Assembly (NCBI RefSeq): GCF_042242105.1
Contig: NC_092013.1
Location: 7,358,730 to 7,422,729, forward strand
Direction: 5' to 3'
DNA from: Pempheris klunzingeri
Lineage: Eukaryota > Chordata > Actinopteri > Acropomatiformes > Pempheridae
DNA: 64,000 nt
Part shown: one piece after another, positions 14,400 through 25,098 of the stretch
Position numbering within the stretch: the stretch's first letter is position 1
Layout of the letters: each line of letters starts with the position of its first letter
Program-made: the position numbers and the translations under genes
Notes under the pieces: generated by a model
The model's input: only the letters and a program-made list of their open reading frames with translations
Database searches by the model: none
What the model was told of the DNA's origin: nothing

Positions 14400-14700
14400 C
14401 CACGTGGTCAGGAACTGGCCTACATGAAAGATCCCCTGCATCACCAGCAGGCCGCTAAGGTCCTCTGATCAAACTTTGCTGGTTGTTAAATCGTCAATCG
14501 AGGATCAAAAATTAAGACCGCCGTGCTTTTGAGAATGTGGCTCCTAAACTTTGGAACTCTGCGGACACCTTTGAATTGCACCGAAAGACCAATTTGTTTA
14601 GGTGTCATTGTGTTTTATGTGTGTATATTTTAACCTGTAAAGCACTTTGTGATGTCTCTGCTCTTTAAGGTGCCACATAAATTAGGATACTTAGTATTTT
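14400..14700 (+). mobile_element. LINE 3'-end fragment
   Basis: The translation around 14460-14620 resembles the conserved C-terminal tail of teleost L2/Rex-type LINEs (a LLVVKSS-like run, then LNFGTLRTPLNCTER and a LF.CHCVL-like end). It is followed by TGTAAAGCACTTTGTGATG and GGTGCCACATAAATTA, a typical LINE 3' UTR terminus. Only the extreme 3' end remains. Confidence 0.65.
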
Positions 14701-16397
14701 ATTGACTTAGTTATCGACTTTTTGTTGTACACCCCCCAGTATATGTTAATACTCTGCTGTAGGGCTGTTACACTGTTCTAAAGAGGCATCTTACCCTTTT
14801 TTCTGAGAGATATTGTGTGGTGCTGCTGACACAGAGAGATGGTTAAACATGGAATAATAAGACCAACGATCCTCTTCAAGGACGAACCGCAAATGGACCT
14901 CTCTGAGGCATGTAATGACCGCTTCTTTTCCATTCTCCTGCTCCTCTCTTTGCAATGTAAGTATGTAACAGATGCAACCACACTCAGTTACAGATACCTG
15001 TTAGTTACTGCCTCTTAATCTGCGCTAGACTGCTGTTTTGTGAGGAAGGATTAATACAGGGCCGCTACAGGAAGAGTAATTTGCTTATGTCTTTCTTTGG
15101 AAGAAAAGATGTATCAGCTGTAATTGTTCCAATAGTGATGTTACTGGTTTTGTGAAAATATGAATGGTTATAACTTCAGAATGTGGTGTCTGCCTTCTGT
15201 CAATCTCACGAGTCAACTTTAATTCCTCTGTGATTAATTAAACAATTTAATGCATGATTACTGCCAGCACTCACCACCTCATGTGTAGATGATGAAAGGA
15301 CTTCCCTTTTAACCTGCCAATTTGAGTGCACCAGGCACATTTAAAAATATACCGTTTGTGCAGAAATAATGCAGTTCAGTCAACAAAGTACATTTCTTTA
15401 AAGTAGATTTAAGTGATAGGGATGTAAACAGAAAAGCATACATTTCACCTCTGTGTGTGTGGTATTCTGGCTGCTTACAGTAACAGTGCACATACACTTG
15501 GCTTAATGGCTCTGATGTGAAGCAGGAAGGCCTTTGTGTTCTCTATTTGAATAAGTAGTGTGATATTTATGTTTGACAGGTAGATGAATCTGCCAGAAAG
15601 TTGCTTGTCATGTCTGAGTCATTCCACCTAATTGTTGAAACCCCTATGGCCTCTTATTTCACTCAGAATGGGTAAAACAATAAAGCATGTAGTCAACAAA
15701 ATGTAGGCTCCAAGCCTCACCATTTCCCTGCAATCATGTTTACTTCTCTAGCGCTTCCTTTTCCAAAGGTATCGTCCTCGTGACTGGAGCTCACGTTGTA
15801 ATGCAAACACTGATGCCACTATGTTTTTTTCTCGCATGACAAAAAAAAATAGCCGTAGATGAGAAAGTGATGCAGTAAAATCGCTGTTGTGCACTTTCAC
15901 CTGTAGCTGTATGTTCACCAGCTATATACAGTACAGAGGGAATAAAAATGTCGTCCCCTCACAGTGTATTTCCTATTTTTACTTGGTGGTCCTGGTTACA
16001 GGTTACAGAGCATTTACATTGTTATGCAACACACTACCTTGAGATTCATCACAACATTTGATCATTTGGTCATGAACATTTCATTTTTGTGTGATCTCAC
16101 TGAGTGGTAACATAATGATTACGTTTTTGTGGACTTAGGATCTTTATGGATAATGATCTTGATACTCACTCGAAGTTACACCATAGAGATGTCTTGTCAT
16201 GTATATTTACAGAACCAAGCAAGAAACGAGTCGTGGAAAACTTGCACAGCACTGCCCCCATGTGAAATCTTGATGTGGATATTTCATCTTGCTGTTCATG
16301 TAAAACCTTCCTAAGCTTGAAATAACCAGGCTGTGTTCTGCTGTTTCTGTCATCACAACAATAATGAGAGTGAGAGGCAATTATTTTAGTTCTCAGA

Positions 16398-16408
16398 TTT
16401 ATTTTATT
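16398..16408 (-). terminator. Polyadenylation signals of keratin copy A
   Basis: On the minus strand two overlapping AATAAA hexamers (CAATAAAATAAATC) lie about 650 bp after the stop codon at 17053. The resulting 3' UTR would be about 660-680 bases. The same arrangement is conserved in copy B. Confidence 0.65.
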
Positions 16409-17052
16409 GAGAATTATTTGATGTCATTTTCTGCAACATTCATCAGCCGTGTTGCTGAGAAGAACTTTACAAAATAAATCTGGTTTCAACATAGTTTTGT
16501 CTTCAAGGCCAGGAAAGGCAAAACTAAGAAGGGAAACAGAACAGCAAAAAGAACAAGCCAGTAACCAATCAGTTCAATGTTCATCTGTAAACATGTATAG
16601 TCAAACTTTTGTATTAAATTTGTGTATCTCCAGTGATCAGATTAAGTCAGTAACTTGCTCCTCTTAAGAGTACAGATTTTCAATAGCTTCCCTTGCTTAG
16701 TTTTAACACTCCATCAAAACCTTGGCTTATTTCTTTTTTGTTGGAAGTCAGTGCCGACAGAAAACAAATGTTGCCTTGCTAACTGACCTGGCCTCCTGTG
16801 TTTAAGGCCTGTTTACCTTCAGAAACTCTTGTTCAGTGATGAGCAGATTAAGAAAAGCAGCCAGTGATCCATGAACACAACTGGTAGCAGTGTAACACAC
16901 TCCAATATTTACTATTTTTTTAGTCTGACATGACTTTGGAAATCAGGTTTTTATGGTGATATTACTTTATAGTACTACATAGCACCATGAAAGGGTACAT
17001 ATTTAGGTCTAATTCAAGAGTTTCTGAAGGGGAAGAGGGATGGCTCTCCTTT

Positions 17053-19625
17053 TTAATAGTACTTCCTGGAGGAACTGCTTTGTGAGATTGTGGACTTGGT
17101 GATAGTGCCACCATAACCACCAGCCAGGCTGCTGCCGCCACCATAACCACCAGCCAGGCTGCTGCCGCCACCATAACCGAATCCACCGCTGGAGCTGGAC
17201 AGTGCTGGAGGAGAAAGAAATGGTGTCTTAATTTATCTAGCCATCTGTCAGTGTGATCTGTTGGTCCAGGTATCATATAATGATGATAAGATCTCAAACT
17301 TACAACCGCCTCCTGAGGACTGCTGCACGTGGATGGTTGCGCTGGCGCCTCCACTAGCCAGTCTAATGGTGGAATAATGACAAGTTAGAGCTTAATTCAG
17401 AATTGAAGCTAATGCCATAAAAACGGCATTAAGTATTTAAGTTTATCCCACCTGGTCTCCTCTCCTTCCAGCAGTTTTCTGTAGGTGGCGATTTCGATGT
17501 CCAGGGCCAGCTTGACGTTCATCAGCTCCTGGTATTCGCGCACCTGGCGGGCCATGTCCTGCTTGGCTCTCTGCAGAGCCTCCTCCAATTCCTTGATGCG
17601 GAACTTGGCATCCTTCACTGCCAGCTCACCACGCTCCTCAGCCTCTGCGATCTGAGCCTCAAGGCTGGCCCTCTGAGGAGAATCATGCCACAGATATTTT
17701 AATAACTGCAAATCCTCTCATACATTGAAGTGTGTTGATAATAAGGAATCATCCGTGAAAGGTTATCGAAATATACCTGTCCCTTGACAGCCTCAATCTC
17801 ATTCTGAAGACGGGCAATCATGCGGTTCAGCTCAGAAATCTCAGTCTTGGTTGTGCGCAGGTCATCACCATACTGTCCGGCAGTGCTCTGCATCTCCTCG
17901 TACTGTTAAGAAAAATACAACAAGATGTATCAAAAAATTGACGTAGAAGGCTGAGAGTGTATGAAAGACACAAGAGATAAACCTTGGCTTTGGTGCTCAC
18001 TCACCTTCTGTTTGTACCAGGTCTCAGCTTCAGCCTTGCTCTTGTTGGCAATGTCCTCGTACTGAGTGCGCACTTCAGCCACAATAGCATCCATGTCCAG
18101 GTTACGGCTGTTGTCCATCTCCACAATGACAGAGGTGTCCTTGATCTGGCCCTGGAGCTCACGAAGCTCCTACAGAACCAATAGTTTTTGCACAACGGTT
18201 AACTCTTGGTCTTTTTTAACTGACTTACACAATGAGTGGATGCCAAATGGTTATTATTTAAAGTATTATGATGTAACTCAATTAGACATTATAGATACAT
18301 ACAGCCTCGTAGACAGCCCTGAGGAAGTTGATCTCATCCTGGAGAGCATCAGCCCTGGCCTCCAGCTCAACCTTGGTCATATAGGCAGCATCAACGTCCT
18401 GGAAAACGATATGCAAACAGAAGTGTTATAATAGGCCACAATATATCGAACCCCTTGCATAAGACAACATTTATAAAGTCATCTTGATGTATTCATACCT
18501 TCTTCAGGAGCACAAACTCATTCTCTGCACCTGCACGTTTGTTGATTTCATCTTCATACCTGTTGGAACACAAAGTAACACTTTAGTGCATCTGCTCTAT
18601 ATCAAGTCTATGTTGCAAATAGTGGCATGTCATGCAAACACTCACTTCCTCTTGAAGTCCTCAACCAGGCCCTGCATGTTCTTCAGCTCTCCTTCCAGCT
18701 TGACCTTCTCATTACCCAGCCCGTCGAGCTGTCTGCGCAGGTTGGCAATGTAGGCCTCGAACATGCCGTCAATGTTGGAGCGGGTGGTGGTCTGGTCCTG
18801 CAGGAGGCTCCATTTGGTCTCCAGCATCTTGTTCTGCTGCTCCAGGAAACGGACCTGTGGAGACACAAAACCAGGGAAAATTGTCAGATGTTGTTCTAAA
18901 AAACCTTTTTTATATGTAACAGTGTATGTACATGGTTTGGCTGATGCTTTGCTGGTCCTCCTGAGTTGTTTTCACCACAATAGTGATTTGAAAGAATTTG
19001 AAGGGTGTACCATTGTAGTATCAGAGTTTAAAATGTCTCACCTTTCCTTGCATTTCTGATTAGATAGCTACATATCTGCATTGCCACACCCTGGTCACAA
19101 CAATTAAAACTCATTATGGCATGTGTGCTTGCTGCTCACACAATTTTAACACTAAAAGAAGTTAAAAGGAACTTTTGAGGATTTGAACACTCATGGAAGA
19201 AATATCTTCAATTCCACTTCAAAACAAATGTGATATAGAATATATAAGAAGGTAGCACAGGAACAAACCTTGTCAATGAAGGAGGCGAAGCGGTTGTTGA
19301 GGGTCTTGATCTGATCCTTCTCCTGGGTGCGGATGACCTGGATGGTTGGGTCAATGTCCACATTCAGAGGGGCCAGCAGGCTCTGGTTGACTTGGACAGC
19401 GGTGATCAGTGGGGCGACGTAACCGCCTGCTGCTTGGCTAGAGGCAATACCATAACTACCACCACCCATTGAAGACATACCAAAACCAAGAGCTGGAGCA
19501 CCACGGAGACTAGAGCCATAGCTGGTTCTTTTTACAGAGTAGCTGCTTGATGGCTCTGCAAAAGATCTCCTGGAACTGCCACCAAAGTTTGAGACTGAGT
19601 ATGATTTTCTCTGAATGCTTGCCAT
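17053..19625 (-). CDS. Type II keratin, tandem copy A (nine coding exons)
   Basis: Basic (type II) cytoplasmic keratin, a structural chain that pairs with a type I keratin to form 10-nm filaments in epithelial cells. CDS exons in transcript order: 19269-19625, 18646-18854, 18499-18559, 18303-18398, 18005-18169, 17777-17902, 17452-17672, 17304-17362, 17053-17204. Internal sizes 209/61/96/165/126/221 are the type II keratin signature, and every junction is GT-AG and in frame. The protein is 481 residues: a Ser/Gly-rich head (1 to about 100), an H1 segment with [15 protein letters not shown], a rod starting at [11 protein letters not shown] (residue 109) and ending with [16 protein letters not shown] (about 411), then a 70-residue Gly/Ser tail ending SSSSRKYY. 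The start is the ATG at 19625 in a perfect ACCATGG context; the frame is open further upstream only through a TTG. It is probably an epidermal krt5/krt4/krt8-type paralog, and the exact orthology is not resolvable here. Confidence 0.93.
17108..17178 (-). repeat. 30-bp tandem repeat in the tail exon of copy A
   Basis: Two exact 30-bp units (17108-17137, 17138-17167) plus an 11-bp partial third encode [10 protein letters not shown] twice in the Gly-rich tail. The same repeat is in copy B at 25154-25224, so it was present before the two genes separated or was homogenised between them. Confidence 0.9.
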
Positions 19626-19724
19626 GGTAAAGGTTGTCAACCCCGAGCAGTGGAGAGCTGAAAATGAGTAGTCTTCAAAAGGAGAGCCAAGTCCCTCTGA
19701 ATGTCTGACTGCAGACTCTGCCTG

Positions 19725-19731
19725 CTTTTAT
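19725..19731 (-). promoter_or_regulatory. TATA-like box of keratin copy A
   Basis: On the minus strand this reads ATAAAAG within CATAAAAGCAGG, about 100 bp upstream of the ATG at 19625. That spacing would place transcription start near 19700 with a 5' UTR of about 75 bases and no evident 5' non-coding exon. The surrounding promoter is conserved with copy B. Confidence 0.6.
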
Positions 19732-20103
19732 GGCGGTGCAGAGTGAGAGGGAGGTCCTCCCCAGATGCATCGACCTGCACTCTCACTTTTGCTGTCCAGC
19801 CTCCCTTCCATCTCAGCCCACACGCCTCCGGCTCTGAATGACAGGAGTGGCCAATCTTGTAAAACAGGTAGGGAGGGATTGCTAGAAGATAAGCCGTGAC
19901 ACGCCCTGCACTGGGGCAGGCTGAAGGGGAAGAGCGAGAGGTAATGAAGTGGAGTAAAAATGTGATTATGTAAGGAAAAGTGTGAGTGTGCAAACCCTGT
20001 TGCATGCTTAGTTGTCACAGGGCTGTCAAATGAATACCTCAAGCATATCTACTTTAGTGGACTCAAATCATTTCACAGTGGGCATAAACATAAACCATGT
20101 TCT

Positions 20104-20322
20104 TTAGGAGTTGAGCAAAAGCCAAGTGGACTTGTTGAAGGTACTTGAAGACGTTTAGCCTCCCATCCAAGAGGCTTCTTCAGTTCACGTCTTCCAGACT
20201 GACTGAAGGAAGCCTTTTGGAGGCTTCTTCAGTTCATGAACTGAGGAGGCACTCTTGGATGGGTTTGCGAAACGTCCTCAAGTACCTTCAACAAGTCCAG
20301 TTGACTTTTGCTCAACTCCTAA
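20104..20322. mobile_element. Fold-back MITE with 53-bp inverted arms
   Basis: Left arm 20104-20156 and right arm 20270-20322 are inverted copies differing at three positions; the outer end reads TTAGGAGTTGAGCAAAAG. The centre contains AGGCTTCTTCAGTTCA twice. It is a type of non-autonomous fold-back element common in teleost genomes. It lies upstream of keratin copy A, and the corresponding place near copy B lacks it. Confidence 0.75.
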
Positions 20323-20924
20323 GGAATAGCTATTACCTGGATGACTGAGAATCTTCACAGATATGTTCATACACATTATTTCAGTATTTAGAACATACTT
20401 TATTATCAACATAAAATATGTAGGTTCAAGTTGCTTCAGTTGTGTAGTAAGTCAGTGAGGTTCAGGTTTGAGTTGATTCAGTCAGTTTCTGATCTGTTCT
20501 TAGTTCTGAGATCAGTAATTGTTGTGGGTCAGTTTTACTCCTGGGTGCACACGATAATAATGAAAGCAAAGGGAATGTGTTTTCATTATCTTGTCTTTAA
20601 CCATGAACTGATATAGAGTACATAGCATTCATTTCTCACACACTACACATTTTTATAATTAATGTAAGATTTAGGTGCATATACTTTTCATATTCTCTGT
20701 TCTTGCATAGATTAAACTGTTTTTAGCACTGGCAGTACATAACCAGAGCAGCCAGGCTGCAGTGCACAGAATTTAGCAACAAGTACTCAATTAGCAGAAA
20801 AATAGAATGGAATGTGCTACAATTTACATTGTCAATGATATCGCATTACTGACTTAAACAAAGCCTTTTCTACCCAAAGTGCTAGCCAAAGGGGTAGAAA
20901 GGGCTGCAGAAGCAGTTGCACTTG

Positions 20925-22355
20925 CTTCTATCAAAACTAGATGTTAAGACAGGTCTACACCCTGGTTTACAGATGAAGTATGTGCTCTCAGGCAGACCTG
21001 CAGGATAGAGGAACATAAAGGCCGTAAATCAAAGGTGGAAGTTTTGTACCTCCCACAGCATGAGAGTGTATTGAATTATAAGCTGTCTGCTGCAAAAACA
21101 GCCTATTTCTCTCACTCAATCAGTCAGGCACAACAATAAACCAATATTTCTTTTTGACACTCTAGTTAAACTTACTTGAACTATCAGCTCCACACTATTT
21201 ACAGCCCAGGATTTCTTAGATTTCTGTACTAAATATGATAGGATTAGATACAAAATTACCTCCTCATCAATCTCTGGGCGTCTCTGGGGCCTACAATTAT
21301 GATTATTGTAAATCTATCACTTACTACTCGTAATGTCCCTACCAGTTTTGGGACTGGTAGTGGTTAAACCTCTACTTAAGAAAGCACACCTTGATCCATG
21401 TTCTCTAAATACCTACCGACCAATCTCTAACCTTCTACTCTTTTTAAAATGCTTCTGTTACTAGATCTCAGTGCTGCACTTGATACCATGGATCACTGTA
21501 ATACCTGTATACCACAAGACCGGCTGGAAAACCAATTTGGTGTCTCTGGCTTGGCTCTAACAAGGCTAAAGTCCTACCTATCCAAAAGAACATAGTGTGT
21601 TTTCTATATTGATTATTCATAGATATTTACCAATTAAAAATATGGAGTACCTCAGGGTTCTGTTCTTGGCTTTTTGCTTTATTATGTAAATATTTGACCT
21701 TTTAGCCAAATTATACATAGTTGTAGAGTTCCACTGACACGCTGATGATACCCAGAAGTATATGTCTGTAAAGACACGTACCACTAATCACGCTAAAATC
21801 TCCGAGGCACTTTGCTGTCAGAGTACAGAGCTCCTGTCTGTCCTCAGAGTTACAATGAAGTCAGCAGGCTGCAGGGTCTTTTCCTGTTGTGCCCCTTTTC
21901 CTTTGGAATAACTCCCCTGCTGACATCAGACAATCTGACTCTTCACATAAAAATAAAACCTTCCCCTTAACTTCAAATTAGCGTTTACTCATTGATCTGT
22001 TCAGACCTAGCACCTTTCAGTGGGTCAGTGTCAGTTTCAATGAATGTCTTAACCCTTGTAATTATAGTCTTCATTTGTCCTGCCAACAAAAATAAACTAA
22101 GCTTTAATGCTAATAGCTGCTGCTTTTCTTGAACCCTCTGTTTTCATTACTGTTCCCACAAGCCTCCAAAGAGTTTCCCTTCCTCTCTCTGAATCCTTCC
22201 TCTATTCTTGATTTTTTTCATAATTCCCTGATAAAAGGATTTTTTTCACTTTAGATTTTTTCTTTTCTGAATTGAGGCTCTAAGCACAGGGTGTTGTACA
22301 TTTGTTGCGATTTCTGATTTTGGGCTGTATAAATAATGCTTATTTGACTTGAAGT
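20925..22355 (+). mobile_element. Degraded LINE (reverse transcriptase fragments), unit A
   Basis: Broken translations match non-LTR retrotransposon landmarks in order: PWFTDEACALRQTCR with AAKTAYFSH (before the RT), PLLKKAHLDP with YRPISNL, LLDLSAALDT, SGLALTRLKSYLS, YGVPQGSVLG, then ADDT, the catalytic-core region. Stops and frameshifts are frequent. A 3'-tail-like sequence (GGGCTGTATAAATAATG) ends near 22355. It resembles L2/Rex-type teleost LINEs; the exact clade is uncertain. Confidence 0.8.
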
Positions 22356-22744
22356 GTAACTTTCTCATCCTTCAAATTTTGTATAAAAGACAATTGTATA
22401 TTTAAAGTGTCAATCTTGTAGATATCTGTTCTTTGATATCTACTATGGCGATAAGCAGCTGTTGCAGGTGCATTTTGGGACCTCATTCTAACAACTTAGT
22501 AACATCGCCAGTTAATTACATAGAATCTGTGAGACAGTATTTTTCTCTCATCTTAGCATCAAATTATTACTTTATTCTTTTCATCATTAAATCTGATATC
22601 AAAACCAGCAACAATTTGGGAGAATACAGCATAACCCTAATCTTAACCAGCGCTGTGCAGAAATTATGCAGTTCAGTCAACAAAGTATATTTCTTTAAAG
22701 TAGATTTAAGTGATAGGGATGTAAGCAGAAAAGCATACATTTCA

Positions 22745-22857
22745 CAAGTTTAAAAAATTGATCTGCACCCCCTGAACCTTTAAGGTTTTTTAGAACATGT
22801 GTCAATGGTTCCCAGCGTTCTTTCTATATATTGTGAGTGGAATAGTGCTTTTTCACC
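22745..22857. repeat. About 112-bp insert near the left edge of unit B
   Basis: Unit A reads straight through CATACATTTCACCTCTGTG. Unit B is interrupted after TTTCAC by about 112 bp that itself ends in TTTTTCAC, so the insert is flanked by a direct TTTCAC repeat. Its sequence is not recognised. Confidence 0.55.
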
Positions 22858-23126
22858 TCTGTGTGTGTGGTATTCTGGCTGCTTACAGTAACAGTGCACA
22901 TACACTTGGCTTAATGGCTTTGATGTGAAACAGGAAGGCCTTTGTGTTCTCTATTTGAATAAGGACTATGATATTTATGTTTGGCAGGTAGATGAATTTG
23001 CCAGAAAGTTGCTTGTCTTGTCATGTCTTGACATGTGATTCATTCCACCTAATTGTTGAAACCCCTATGGCCTCTTATTTCATTCAGAATGGGTAAAACA
23101 ATAAAGCATGTAGTTAACAAAATGTA

Positions 23127-23173
23127 GGCTCCTAATGTTGCAAACACACAAAGTGTTTGCAACATTAGGAGCC
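23127..23173. repeat. Perfect hairpin, 21-bp arms, unit B only
   Basis: The left arm 23127-23147 begins GGCTCCTAATG. The right arm 23153-23173 is its exact complement, with the 5-base loop ACAAA. The corresponding place in unit A (about 15706) has a short sequence without the inverted copy. Confidence 0.9.
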
Positions 23174-23406
23174 ACAGAAGCCTCAGTAACCATTTCCCTG
23201 CTATCATATTTACTTCTCTTGCGCTTCCTTTTCCGCAGGTATTGTCCTCCACTGCCAATGCTGGAAACGTGACTGGAGCTCACGTTGTAATGCAAACATT
23301 GATGCCACTATGTTTTTTTTTGCATGACAAAAAAGATGAGATGAAAAAGTGAAGCAGTAAAATCGCTGTTTTGCACTTTCACCTGTAGCTGTATGTTCAC
23401 CAGCTA

Positions 23407-23941
23407 CAGGGTTCACAAAAAGTTAGGGATATTCGACTTTCAGGTGAAATTTATGGAAAATGTAAAAAGTGAATGCTACAGTGATATTATATCATGAAAG
23501 TAGGGTATTTAAGTATCAGCATGCAATGGTAGTTTCTTCATCTTAAACAATTTATTGAAAGAAAATCTAACAACAGTGGAGGGTAAACGAGGGTAAACGA
23601 GGGTAAACGTAAAATTGGGATGTGGCCAAAGGACGTCCACTCCTCTCCTTTCTGTGACTCTTCCAGTCTCTGTATCTCTGTTGCAACCTCCTGATGACAC
23701 TCTGTGACCCTCTAAGCTCAGTGGACACTTCTGTCTGAGGACCTGTTTGAAGCCTCCAGTGTTGAGGTGCTGCTGATCAATAGTTAGGTGTCGTCTTGGT
23801 CTCATGATGTCAGAATGTGAACAGCATGATGAGGAGGACTGTTAAAATACCAATTCTAACTGAAGCAGGAAATGTATTGGTGGTGGTTCATCCTGAAATT
23901 TCACCTGAAAGCCAAATATCCCTAACTTTTTGTGAGTAGTG
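23407..23941. mobile_element. Tc1/mariner-like non-autonomous element, copy 1
   Basis: The terminal inverted repeats contain CACAAAAAGTTAGGGATATT and its complement, and TA dinucleotides flank the element at 23405-23406 and 23942-23943. It is 535 bp. The interior holds a minus-strand reading frame starting MRPRRHLT that is shared with the second copy at 32784; it is too short and altered to be an active transposase. The matching place in unit A (near 15920) is an uninterrupted TA site. A 10-bp motif (GGGTAAACGA) is tandemly repeated at about 23580-23608. Confidence 0.85.
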
Positions 23942-24444
23942 TATATACAGTACAGAGGGAATAAAAATGTCGTCCCCTCAAAGTGCATTTCCTATTTTTA
24001 CTTGGTGGTCCTGGTTACAGGTTACAGAGCATTTACATTGTTATGCAACACTCTACTTTGAAATTCATCACAACATTTGATCTACAAGAGCAATTTTTTT
24101 ATAAGATGAACTAATGAAAATCCCCAAGTTTTTGTGTGATCTCACTGAGTGATAACATAATGATTAAGGTTTTGTGGACTTAGGATCTTTATGGATAATG
24201 ATCTTGATACTCACTCGAAGTTACACCATAGAGAATTTTTACTGCACATGTATATTTACAACCAAGCAAGAAGCGAGTCGTGGAAAACTTGCACAGCACT
24301 GCCCCCATGTGAAATCTTGATGTGGATATTTCATCTTGCTGTTCATGTAAAACCTTTCTAAGCTTGAAATAACCAGGCTGTGTTCTGCTGTTTCTGTCAT
24401 CACAACAATAATGAGAGTGAGAGGCAATCATTTTAGTTCTCAGA

Positions 24445-24455
24445 TTTATTTTATT
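24445..24455 (-). terminator. Polyadenylation signals of keratin copy B
   Basis: Overlapping AATAAA hexamers on the minus strand, about 650 bp after the stop codon at 25099, identical to those of copy A. The intervening 3' UTR is almost identical as well, so reads from the 3' ends of A and B will be hard to tell apart. Confidence 0.65.
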
Positions 24456-25098
24456 GAGAATTATTTGATGTAATTTTCTGCAACATTCATCAGCCGTGCT
24501 GCTGAGAAGAACTTTACAAAATAAATCTGGTTTCAACATAGTTTTGTCTTCAAGGCCAGGAAAGGCAAAACTAAGAAGGGAAACAGAACAGCAAAAAGAA
24601 CAAGCCAGTAACCAATCAGTTCAATGTTCATCTGTAAACATGTGTAGTCAAACTTTTGTATTAAATTTGTGTATCTCCAGTGATCAGATTAAGTCAGTAA
24701 CTTGCTCCTCTTAAGAGTACAGATTTTCAATAGCTTCCCTTGCTTAGTTTTAACACTCCATCAAAACCTTGGCTTATTTCTTTTTTGTTGGAAGTCAGTG
24801 CCGACAGAAAACAAATGTTGCCTTGCTAACTGACCTGGCCTCCTGTGTTTAAGGCCTGTTTACCTTCAGAAACTCTTGTTCAGTGATGAGCAGATTAAGA
24901 AAAGCAGCCAGTGATCCATGAACACAACTGGTAGCAGTGTAACACACTCCAATATTTACTATTTTTTTAGTCTGACATGACTTTGGAAACCAGGTTTTAT
25001 GGTGATATTACTTTATAGTACTACATAGCACCATGAAAGGGTACATATTTAGGTCTAATTCAAGAGTTTCTGAAGGGGAAGAGGGATGGCTCTCCTTT

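Larger units (their letters stand above)
10151..15355. other. Gene-free flank, right part
   Basis: AT-rich sequence without a supported exon. It holds the CA microsatellite at 12982 and the LINE 3' fragment at 14400. Nothing else recognised. Confidence 0.5.
15356..21997. repeat. Segmental tandem duplication, unit A
   Basis: The stretch matches 22656-30428 in the same orientation across 3' flank, whole keratin gene, promoter and a downstream LINE. The left boundary is placed where similarity starts (a run containing GCAGTTCAGTCAACAAAGTA in both). The right boundary is placed after a shared run ending in TTTACTCATTGA, beyond which the two units diverge. Boundaries are by eye and may be off by tens of bases. 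Confidence 0.85.

Noticed and set aside
1..15355. Search for a neighbouring gene, tRNA genes or a CRISPR-like array
   Set aside because: No family motif, cloverleaf or regularly spaced direct repeats were seen; CRISPR arrays are not expected in this genome.
16962..17354. 130-residue minus-strand frame (and its twin at 25008-25400)
   Set aside because: It crosses exons 9 and 8 and the intron between them in the wrong frame; the spliced keratin frame explains the sequence.
18066..18431. 121-residue plus-strand frame (and its twin at 26112-26477)
   Set aside because: Antisense to keratin exons 4-5 and intron 4; conserved only because the duplication is recent.
19626..19640. Five-residue N-terminal extension of keratin copy A (and B) starting at TTG
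   Set aside because: TTG is not a plausible start here; the next codon set has a perfect ACCATGG context.
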